A DNA stretch of 64,000 bases from assembly GCF_910592395.1 (NCBI RefSeq), contig NC_088318.1, positions 2,852,001 to 2,916,000 of the forward strand, given 5' to 3'. Source of the stretch: Lineus longissimus (Eukaryota > Nemertea > Pilidiophora > Heteronemertea > Lineidae). Positions 11,877-21,900 of the stretch are shown in pieces; the stretch's first letter is position 1, and every line of letters begins with the position of its first letter. The notes under the pieces were generated by a model. The model was not told where the DNA came from. It saw nothing but the letters and a program-made list of their open reading frames with translations, and did not search any database. Position numbers and translations under genes: made by a program.

Positions 11877-13040
11877 ATGTGGATGTGACTTTGTCCATAA
11901 AAAGCCCAGCCTAGGAACTGTCATTAGCGTAGTTTATTATTAGTCTATTACTAAAATACATGGCTGCAACTTTGACCAAGGAATGCCCAAGCTCCACAAA
12001 TGTCATCAACAGAGCCCTCTGTCTCTCAATACACGTATGTGACAATGTCCATGGAACACCTTAACTTCACAACTGTCATCAGCATAGCCTGATGTTCACT
12101 ACACTATATGGATGTGACAATGTCCATGGAACACCTTAACTTCCCAACTGTCATCAGCATAGCCCGATGTTCACTACACTATATGGATGTGACAATGTCC
12201 ATGGAACACCTTAACTTCCCAACTGTCATCAGCATAGCCTGATGTTCACTACACTATATGGATGTGACAATGTCCATGGAACACCTTAACTTCCCAACTG
12301 TCATCAGCATAGCCTGATGTTCACTAATCTATATGGATGTGACAATGGTCATGGAACACCTTAACTTCCCAACTGTCATCAGCATAGCCTGATGTTCACT
12401 ACACTATATGGATGTGACAATGTCCATGGAACACCTTAACTTCCCAACTGTCATCAGCATAGCCTGATGTTCACTACACTATATGGATGTGACAATGTCC
12501 ATGGAACACCTTAACTCCCCAACTGTCATCAGCATAGCCGGATGTTCACTACGCTATATGGATGTGACAATGTCCATGGAACACCTTAACTTCCCAACTG
12601 TTATCAGCATAGCCTGATGTTCACTACACTACATGGATGTGACAATGTCCATGGAGCACCTTAACTTCCCAACTGTCATCAGCATAGCCCGATGTTCACT
12701 ACACTATATGGATGTGACAATGTCCATGGAACACCTTAACTTCACAACTGTCATCAGCATAGCCTGATGTTCACTACACTATATGGATGTGACAATGGAC
12801 GTGGATTGCCTAGGCACCTAAACTGTCCTCAGTGGCCTCATATCTACTAAACTGACCATGGGTCTAGATACAAGGCAAGGCCACGCATATAGCTAAAGAG
12901 CCAAGACATGCATACTTAGGCCCCTCAGTTATGCGCATGGCCTCGCATCTACTCCAATATGGATGTGCCTTTGTTGATGGAATCACTCTCCCCCCCCCCC
13001 CCCCAACTTTACTGTCATCAGCCTGGTGAAAGAGTTTACT
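11877..13040. repeat. 75-bp satellite array with uniform core and decayed edges
   Basis: The core 12036-12797 has GATGTGACAATG (or a near variant) at 12036, 12111, 12186 and every 75 bp up to 12786, so ten whole periods without an insertion or deletion. The unit carries TGTCCATGGAACACCTTAAC and CTGTCATCAGCATAGCC. Diverged single units flank it: at about 11877 and 11958 on the left, and after 12786 and near 12957 on the right. The right edge holds a run of C at about 12991-13005. The array lies just downstream of the Cys-rich membrane gene and may be part of its 3' UTR. Confidence 0.92.
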
Positions 13041-13921
13041 TCAATACAAGGATGATTACTCCAATACAACAAAGAACAAAAGCACTATCATTGACATGAT
13101 GTCTCGGATGAAAAGAATTTGTTAAGATCAAATGTGGTTGATATAAATGTATTTCAAAATTTTATCACACAAACAAAAAGATAGGACTTGGCCAATGCAC
13201 ATAGGATTTTGATAACAACTGTTAGGTTAATTTAGTTTTTACAGTAGACAGACAATACTTTGTAATGTCAAATCCCCTCTAGCTCGCTGTCATACTATAG
13301 CAATGGCACTCCTATTACAAACTAGTTAAGCAATTCATCTAAATCTAAGATTTCGCTCAAAGAATTTGAAAAACTCCCGAATCTTACAAGAATCAGTTGT
13401 GTTAGAATGGGGTAAAAATATTACTGGCTAATGAGCATATCAAACTACATTATTTTAGAAACTGATCTCATAGAAATCAAAATCCAACGATAACGATGCC
13501 TTACTTCGATCAAGCAAGTAAAATTAACCACATTTCGTGGAGTGCACTCTTATCAGAAAATAACCTGTTTTTGTCCAAGAAATATTGTCACCACAAATTG
13601 TCCTATTTTCTTGTCAAACTGAGATTAGTAAAATGAATTGTACAGAGTACATATGTATATGTATTCATCATTTATCATTAGTTCTTCAATTAATGGACCA
13701 TCACACTTCTCCCAACCAAAAAACTACGGCATATAAATAAGGTTAGCACATTTGCTGTTTGCTGCAGTATAAAACGCCAATATCTGTGAATCACAGAGTG
13801 AATATCATATTTGGTAAAGAGCAGACCATCTGATCTCGTCTCAGTTGCCACAACCATCGAGTAAAGACCACATAATCATCTGTCAGCAGCCAAAACAATC
13901 CATTTGAAAAGACCATCTGAT
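13041..13921. other. Intergenic stretch, no recognised feature
   Basis: AT-rich non-coding sequence between the satellite and MITE copy 2. I see no exon-like ORF with splice sites and no RNA gene. Confidence 0.5.
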
Positions 13922-14046
13922 AATGGGTGATATGAATAAAGGCTAGCAAATGCTTTTACTTCAATTTTGTACAGAAAGGCCAAGTGTAAATGTACATGGA
14001 GTTTTAGATAAAAGCATTTACTACTCTTTATTCATATCACCCATTG
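13922..14046. mobile_element. Palindromic MITE, copy 2 (downstream of PDCD5)
   Basis: Ends are a clean inverted repeat: AATGGGTGATATGAATAAAG at the left and the complement CTTTATTCATATCACCCATT at the right. The inner arms contain AAATGCTTTTACTTC and the centre GTGTAAATGTACATGGAG. It begins about 160 bp past the PDCD5 stop. The right arm gives AATAAA on the minus strand at 14032-14027, 173 bp past that stop. Confidence 0.9.
14027..14032 (-). terminator. AATAAA supplied by MITE copy 2 for PDCD5
   Basis: TTTATT on the plus strand, that is AATAAA in the PDCD5 sense, and the first such hexamer after the PDCD5 stop codon at 14205. It lies inside the terminal inverted repeat of the MITE. Use as the real polyadenylation signal is inferred. 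Confidence 0.5.
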
Positions 14047-14204
14047 TGTCAAGTGTCACAACCATCCGACCACCTGAACGTTTTAGCCAGTTGTGACATT
14101 TTCAGTCTGAAGTCACAACCATTCAGCTTAGACCACCAGGGCTCGTCAGCCTAGACTGCCTGGTCTTGTCAGATAGTTGTCACAAGTATCCGATGTAGAG
14201 TGCT

Positions 14205-16019
14205 TTAGTAGTCATCATCATCACTGTCCACACGCCTCCTGTTAAACTGCAATGAAATTGCACAAAGATAAAGGTTAAGGAAAACCTTGAAATGAATTGT
14301 AAACACATTACGAACACGTTCATAACAAGATGAGTACCATGCAATGGTTCTGTCAGTAAAACAGACTAAATTTTACAACATTTGCAGGTTTTCTTCTCAC
14401 TAACTCCTTGCTCCAGAGAATGAAGGAATTCAAAGCCACTGGTGGCAGGACTGTGCTTACGGTCAAATAAACACTGGTCTCTATGGTATATCTATGGTAT
14501 GAAATCAACATACAGTTGTTCAACACTTTCAGTAGATGTTCATAAGGGGGCGACACTAAAATCGAGATTGGCATAACATTTCTCATTTCTTCCTCTACTT
14601 CTGGGTTCAGAGGTGTTATTCTCCAAGTGGTATCCTTCCTCCAAGACCGGATGTGTGTTTTTATTTGCCACAATGGTCAAGCGCCAATTTGGGTTTGTTG
14701 GCCCGGTGACTCTCTCATTGACATAGCAATAAATGCTGAGCTTCAGCTGCAAGTGTCGAGACAAAAACCGAATACTACATACCTTAACTGTTGTGCACTT
14801 CTGTGTTCGTTGACTCACTTCTGTCAACAACTGTTTTAACTGGTCATCTTTCAACTGCAATCCAAGAGGTGAAAAAAATCAGTGTTAGGGCCGAATGCAA
14901 TTTGTTAAAAATTTGAAGTTTTGGAAAGAATTTGAGATTTTTCAAATAGGTAAATACACATTGAAGCTGAATCATAGCTAACAATCAGCAGCAAATGTCC
15001 ATGACTGATGTTACCTTATTAGCAGGAGATATCTGTCCAGATCTGGCCATTTGTATCAACATGCCTTCTACAGCTCTTGCTTTATCTGGTTTAGTAACAG
15101 CTATGGTGTTTACTGAAAATGAAAACAGAGAAAGTAAAAAAACAATCAAACAATGTACTACAATACAGTTATGCAGAAGAACATTTCTATCAAGTACCCT
15201 GAAAAATTCTGTCCTCAAGGCCAAGGAAATGCAGATAATATCATCACTGCAAAAGAAAAACAAATGAAGACATTATCTGGCCATGGCATACTCTGTTGGC
15301 AAAATCAGCAGGGTCAAGTGCACGGGTGGAAATTTTCATGAAAACCTTGTTTGCAAACAATGCCACATGATGTCATATGCGAAATCATCAGGATTCTGCT
15401 ATGAATACGACAGGTCGATCTAGTTCCACTTTGTGAAATAACCCAAGGCATCCTCACTCACATCTAGCTCTTGCTTCTTGAACTAATACTTGAGAAAGAA
15501 TGGAGTTCTTCTGATCAGTGGCCTGCCTTTGCATTTCCTCTTGCTGCTCGGGTGAAGGCCCTCCCTGCCCTTGGCCTTGGCCACCCTGAAAGTGAAACGT
15601 CAAGTCAAGAAGTTAATAGTTTGATCATTGACATTCATTGTAGGGAACTGATGATTCTGGTACGGCTTTGTGGGAATACAATAATGACATGTACTTCATA
15701 TATGTGAGTAACAAAGCTTAAATAACAATACCATCCATACTGGGACAAACAGTTCATTTTTTGCAGATTCTCTTGGAAGGTATTTTTGGAACACACTGTC
15801 CTGTGTGGGTTGGGGCGCTGGCGAAATAAGGTTACCATTTTAGGTATGTAAATATCCCCCCCTTTTCTGAAGAATCTTGTGTGAACTGGCGGTGACTTAG
15901 GTAACATTAGGATAGTTGTTGAAATAATAAACAAATTAAAGATGTCTAACCCCGTAGCCCTGACTCTGGAGCTCAGCAAGTCGTTGCTGTCGAATCGCAT
16001 TCAACTCGGCGTCATCCAT
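14205..16019 (-). CDS. PDCD5: Programmed cell death protein 5 (PDCD5/TFAR19)
   Basis: Five coding exons on the minus strand: 16019-15951, 15585-15462, 15112-15015, 14854-14783 and 14246-14205, all with GT-AG borders and consistent phase; 134 residues against 125 in human. It starts MDDAELNAIRQQRLAELQ, continues with NSILSQVLVQEARARLN, DKARAVEGMLIQMARSGQI and QLLTEVSQRTQKCTTVKFNR, and ends RRRVDSDDDDY, all PDCD5 hallmarks. The family is a small DNA/chromatin- and p53/Tip60-binding protein that moves to the nucleus in apoptosis and also interacts with the CCT chaperonin. A Gly/Gln-rich insert (GGQGQGQGG) at residues 24-32 accounts for the extra length. It is head-to-head with CIAO2B. Confidence 0.96.
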
Positions 16020-16225
16020 TTTTTTTTGGTATCGAACGTCCGAAAACCCACTAGCTCTATTAATAAAAATCTGATGAAAACAAGATCAAAAATTACATGA
16101 AATTGTAGTCAATATTTATTTGTTTAAGTGTATGTGTTAAAAAGTATTTTGTTTCACTAAAATGCCTAGAAAATGCAAATCGCACTAATATGTATTGGTG
16201 GTTTGCGAATAAACTAATAGCAAAC
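16020..16225. promoter_or_regulatory. Shared divergent promoter of PDCD5 and CIAO2B
   Basis: Only 206 bp separate the PDCD5 ATG (minus, 16019) from the CIAO2B ATG (plus, 16226), so both promoters and both 5' UTRs must fit here. There is no clear TATA box placed for either gene. A run of T lies next to the PDCD5 start. Bidirectional use is inferred from geometry. Confidence 0.6.
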
Positions 16226-17338
16226 ATGGCGCCGGTGGCTGACAACTTGGAAAATGCCAATCCAACAATTTACCGTCAGACAGAAAAAAGAACGGTGACA
16301 GCCGAAGATGAAGACGATCAAGTTGTTGACAAGATCGATTCTCGAGAGGTCTTTGGTATCCTTTCATTGTAAAACCATTTGGAATTGCGACAATGGGATC
16401 ACAAAAAAATATTGGGGTAAAAAGCAATGCATAGGCCTATGCAGTATTCATGTATTGCATTTGTTGCCATTGGCATGAGGCTGATTAGCTTTTGCATGGG
16501 AAGCCATTCTGTCGAAATCTTTGTTGGCAACCCAGGTGAGTCTGAAGTATTTTTGAATAGTATCCTAACTTCCCACATGATTCCAACTCGGACAACTTGC
16601 ACTACAGCGGGTCGATCTAATTTTCCCTATTTCTCCTTTGCTCGTACCCTATACTGCTTGGCCTTGGACGTCTTAACTTACTTTCATCAGATCTCATCCG
16701 TGATATCAACGACCCAGAACATCCACTCTCACTAGAGGAACTGAATGTTGTGGAGCTGACAAAAGTCGAAGTTGACGACACTGCCAATAGAGTGGAGATC
16801 CTATTCACACCCACAATTCCACATTGTAGTATGGCCACTCTGATTGGTTTGTCTATAAGAGTCAAACTGCTGCGGTCGCTACCTTCCAGATTCAAGGTTG
16901 ATGTCAAGATCACCCCAGGGGCGCATGCATCTGAACATGCTGGTAAGTATACTCTGAAAGATTAAATCTGTAAAGACCTTGATATTTAAGCAAGTTGGGT
17001 CACAAGAGTGAGCAATAAATTGCAGTTCATCTTACTAGAGAAATCCTTGGATTTTTCAACAGACTAACAATATAACATGCATGCATGTAATTTGTCCGCT
17101 GAGAGACGCAAAGGTTATTCAATTGCAATCACCTTGGCTGGATAAAGACGACAAAGTCCCATTGCTTAATGTTAGCCAGTACTGCAGTCCATCATTGAAT
17201 GTGCTTTTCTCTGACTTATATTGTCCATTTCTTTCCACAGTGAACAAACAGCTTGCAGACAAGGAGAGAGTGGCTGCTGCGCTGGAGAACAATCATCTCC
17301 TGGAAGTGGTCAACCAGTGCCTAGCAAAAAGGGGTTAA
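16226..17338 (+). CDS. CIAO2B: Cytosolic iron-sulfur assembly component 2B (MIP18/FAM96B)
   Basis: Three exons: 16226-16355, 16691-16942 and 17241-17338; the junctions are in phase and give 159 residues, close to the roughly 163 of human. The protein has [20 protein letters not shown] at 44-63, [17 protein letters not shown] around 83-99 and a C-terminus [20 protein letters not shown], all diagnostic of MIP18. With CIAO1 and MMS19 it forms the CIA targeting complex, which inserts 4Fe-4S clusters into cytosolic and nuclear proteins such as DNA polymerases and helicases. The conserved Cys of the PHCSM motif, implicated in CIA function, is present at residue 89. CIAO2A is less likely because the C-terminal VVNQCL form fits 2B. 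Start chosen as the first [16 protein letters not shown]. Confidence 0.96.
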
Positions 17339-17522
17339 CTATGAACGCTTTCTGGAGGATAGTATTCAAGACGATACTGTGTTCAGCATGTATGTGATGT
17401 TAGCTGTGCTAGTCACAAGAACGAAATAATGTCCTTTGATCACTAGAGACAAGACTGTGTTCAGCTTGTGTTGAGAGTTGGTTGTGCCGCGGTCATGTTT
17501 TTTGCTTCAATCAACGTGGACA

Positions 17523-17652
17523 GACATTGGGTGATATGAATAAAGACCAGCAATTGCTTTTACTGAAAACCCCATGTACATTTACACTAGGCCTTTCCGT
17601 ACAAAACTGAAGTAAAATCATTTACTAGTCTTTATTCATATCACCCATTGTC
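17523..17652. mobile_element. Palindromic MITE, copy 3 (downstream of CIAO2B)
   Basis: Same inverted ends as copy 2 (ATTGGGTGATATGAATAAAG and CTTTATTCATATCACCCAT), but the centre reads CATGTACATTTACACTAGGC, so it is inserted in the opposite orientation. It begins about 185 bp after the CIAO2B stop. Its left arm carries AATAAA on the plus strand at 17539-17544. Confidence 0.9.
17539..17544 (+). terminator. AATAAA supplied by MITE copy 3 for CIAO2B
   Basis: First AATAAA after the CIAO2B stop (201 bp downstream), lying in the terminal inverted repeat of MITE copy 3. Use as the polyadenylation signal is inferred. Confidence 0.5.
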
Positions 17653-18973
17653 AGATTTGATCTGGTTGTGGGCAACTTAACTATGTCCTTGTATAGTTTG
17701 CACCTATGTCCATGCATATTTTTATTTGATGAACAATACAGCTCTTTTCTATGATATCAAAATCCATTGTTCTAGTCAGTGATTTTACAGAGGGTACTTC
17801 TTTGACAAGAGGACATTGTCACAACCTGATTTATCATGGTCTTGTCTTGCCACTGGTAGGATTTCGTCCCAATCTTGTCATTTTTACGACACAATATAGT
17901 AGGTAGTCATGACAGCATAGCAATATGAAGAGGATTTCATTCAAGTGGATCATGATTGTCCTTTTACATGCCCAAGGTCAAAACTTGATGCGAGAAGTCT
18001 TGGAACATCATGTGCATGTATGTAGAGACCAACCCAGCCAGCAGAATTTCTAAATGGCCACCAGATCAAGTCGGAAGCCCTGGCCTGCTGTACATATGCA
18101 CCATCTGGAGTTGTTTCTTTCAATAAGCCTGATTTCGTGGCTTGTACGAACGTCAATTATTTTACTAGGAACGTCCTTCTCAATAAGCCAATTGTAAAAA
18201 AGAGAGTTGATACTTTCTGAGTGTTAAAACAGTGAGGCTCTGAACCAGCACCACAAATTAAGTTAAGAAGAATCTCACCAAATACCTTTTATTCCCAGGG
18301 ACGGCATTCTTTCTATCACAGTCGTGTATATTGTATAAATACAAACACATTTGGCATCATGTTCACACTATTTATATACACTAATGAAAATATACAAAGT
18401 CAACGTTGTAAATATATATCTGGTTGAAAAATTAATATACAATTTAGCATAATCGATTTGGCATTATCACTGACATCAGGTACAATTTCCTCTAATAATG
18501 AACGATAGACAACAATTTTTTGTACAATTGTACAACAATAGTGTCTTCTGTACATGACTGTATCTTCTGTATCTTCTAGTATCTTCTGTACATGACTGAT
18601 CTGTACATGTACGATCGTTACATTTTGGCCCGGGTCCCACCTCATAAATGGCGGCTAAAGTTTAGAGCACCAGCAAGCAAACCATGGACACTGTTGATTT
18701 TGACAGGATGGCAACGGGTAGAAACCGCACAGAAACCTTCAAACTATTTACTGGTAGGCATGAATGATATGTTTTTTGGCAATGTGGGAAAGCCTGCTTC
18801 CTATTGGCACCTTTTGGAACCACAAATGTAGACATTTTAGTTGAAACATTCCTTGAAATACAGTATCATGGACATCCTCGGTTCTGCATGAGAAATACAG
18901 CCCCTAATGATACAGGCTAACATAGCTAAGGGAGGTTCTACTGTAGTTTGATTCCACTGCTAACAGTCCAGTT
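17653..18973. other. Convergent intergenic region between CIAO2B and ANKAR
   Basis: No coding signal. It contains a short direct repeat of GTATCTTCTGTACATGACTG-like phrases near 18540-18610 and the single end of a pogo/Tigger-like element (GGAGGTTCTACTG ending at 18943). It probably includes the ANKAR 3' UTR. Confidence 0.5.
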
Positions 18974-21900
18974 TCACCCTTCCGCAGCAGTGACTTCATT
19001 CACCACCGATGCAGGATGTGACTTTTGACTTCCTGTAGTGTTACTGCGATGCAGTGCAATACTATGACTCGTCCCCCTCGATCCCCGAGACAAACGTCCC
19101 GTTAAATTTGTTTGTTGTCCGTCATCTGGTATCTGCCCATTCATTAGATTCGTCGGTGAACTTTGTAATTTGGTGCTGCCATCTGTTTCGTTGAAGCTCA
19201 TGATGGTCAGAGGGCGTCCTCCGACATCCTTCATGTACTCAACGCTTTTCCTGGCAACAAGACTAGGTCGTCCCTCTCTGAAAATTGCAAAGAAACATGA
19301 TTTTAAGAATGGTTTTATTCAAAATTCAGTCGAGGACTTCTTCTTAGCTTTTGATTTTCCCTTATGGCTGTATAACACAACCAGGCCTATGTCTCCAATG
19401 AACCTTGGCATCATCTCTTGTTCCTCCCTTGATCCGCAGAGTCTCCAACAGGACTACAAATTAGCTGGCCACAGGTAAAGCTGAAAGTAGCTTTTATGAG
19501 AAGTTAGTCGCCCATTTGAGCAGCTGAAGCTGTGATACATGCGCACAAGATGGAGTCGCTGGGACAACATGGTTGTGTTAATCTAGTATGAACTCACAAT
19601 TTAATGATTTTTTGGTTAGCATTCCTTGTACACACGTGTACCACGATTTACGACAATATTTTTTTCTTAAACATGCTCATCTCTCAAATGATAACTGATC
19701 CAACATGCTTATACTTACTCAATAGGTGGCAGTCCAACCTTCTTGTAGTGTTTCCAGCTGTCCACGAATGACTGTGCGACTCGTCCCTTCTTCGTATAGT
19801 GAACCATCACTTGCATGAGAAATGGATCACTGCGGCACCTGAAAATAGACAAGAATGAAATTACAAGTATTTCTAAAGACTTAGGTCATTTTAAAAACAA
19901 CAAAGAAAATTTATGCTTGAGGCAGCTTCTTGATACTGCAAACTCCATGATTATCACTGCCATATATGTTCGCAGAAGCATTCTTATCAGATTTTGCCGC
20001 CATTTATTTCTGCGAATGGATTACTTTTCCGACAACAAAACAAATAAGTTGAACATTATTCACGTCTCTGAAGTTCACAATTGTGCCCCCTCTCGTGAAA
20101 ATATCAGGTTCATGAAAATACAGAGATTTGCAGTACCCAAGAGTGGGTCTGTGCAGAGGAGAAATCGGTAAGAAACTGCAGATACAACGTCACACTCATC
20201 CTTCAGCTGGGAGGACAAAGTGGCAACCAGACCAGGATCTGATCAGCCGCAGTCTTCAACAGTGCACAAGCCTGTTCCACTCATCATGTTACTACCAATA
20301 GTACTTGCCTGTTCAGGAGTTGTCTTTCAGCGAGATGGTTGTACGAGAGATATCCGAGCGCGATAGCAGCACATCCACGCACGTTTTCATTGGGAAGGGT
20401 CATCAGTCGGCAGAGGTCATTTACAGCATCTATGGACACGATGGCAGCTGGGACACCTGAATAACAACACTTGTTGTGATTTTGCAAACAGCAGCCTAAG
20501 GTACAATATAGCTGATTACAACTACCAGCCCTCTGCAAAGGACCCCCCCCCCCCCGAGATAAATATCTTTATTGGAAAGGTTTCTTGATACAGAGCACAA
20601 ATAGATACACTCTGACCTAAGATCTGTATCCCAATAGAGGCAGCGTCCTACTACGTCCTCTGAAGCAAGTTCCACGGAAGGGACTCCTAGACTGCCAAAA
20701 CGAAGACGAACTAATTGTCTCCACAGTCGCCGATAAATGGTATTCAAACCCTCTTTACCTGCTCTTGTATGTGCAAGTCTAGCTACACAGTCACAGGCCA
20801 AGGATAGGATCTCATCACTCCTCGAGTCGTGGAGGAGGTCCCCAATCAGTTTGATACCAGCTGCTGAAGACATGGCTTGTTCATAATCGGGGATGATTCG
20901 GGCTAGCACAACAACCTGCAAGAACAACAATGGTCGCCGACTTAGATCGAAATCTGGACTTATAAGTCCGCTATCAAATTGCAATAAGATACAGTCCACA
21001 ACAAAATAAATGCGTGTAAAACAAGGCCAGTTGCTGCAGTACCCATGCGGAGGCATGCTTTCTGTAACCAATGCCTGTTCTTTGGCCATTACCACTACCA
21101 GTATTTGTACTGGTTTTTGTCCACTTCTGGTACGAGGGCATAGAAAGGTCTCACTCAATATTTATATTTTTAGTAAGCATACATGGCAAATTGGTTTAAA
21201 ATCTCCTAGACTTTAATCCTTTATAACAACAAAAGATTATGATCGAACACCATAATGAACTGTGCAAGCACTAAAGTTGGTTTTAATCAAAATATTTCCA
21301 ATGAATTGTAAGACATGTTGTAACCTTCTAATAGCAAATACCAGGGGGGCAGGCATACAGTATGAGATATCCGATCCTGCAATAAAGCACCCTGCAAATG
21401 AACGATTTTTAAATCGTTCATTTGCAGGGTGATTTAAAAATTTAAAAATCACTGTGACCTGCCATCATGATCATTGCAGGTGCTTATAAAAAGTGATCTG
21501 TGACCACAGCGACCTAAAATCTACAGGTGAAAACTAGTGTCCTAGAGAGGGTGTCCTTAATAGAGAGGGGTCCGCTAAGGGAGGTTCCACTGTACTGTGA
21601 TGCCATAATTGGCAATAGTACAAGTAGGAGTCCTGCGGCGGAATTAGCAGGTGAGATGTAAATTACCTGATATGCAGCATTGCATCTGTAGTACTCATCA
21701 CTTGACTCGAGGAATGGAATAAAGCAGCTGAATCGCACTCCGCCCTGTTCCGCGATCTCTCGCTGCTGACTGATGTTGTTGTATGCAAACGTGGCCAGCG
21801 CACTCCCTGCCATCAAACGCACGAGTGGTTTTGTGTGATACATCATTTTTAGGATGCGAACATAACTGAAGTCGACACTTTTGTGTATCTCTTCTAAGTT

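Noticed and set aside
12036-12797. Regular array that might be taken for a CRISPR
   Set aside because: Units are contiguous 75-bp tandem repeats with no unique spacers, in an animal genome; it is a satellite.
20496-21158. Long 220-residue minus-strand ORF
   Set aside because: Only 20915-20759 is the ANKAR exon; the extensions are intron read-through that break the conserved protein.
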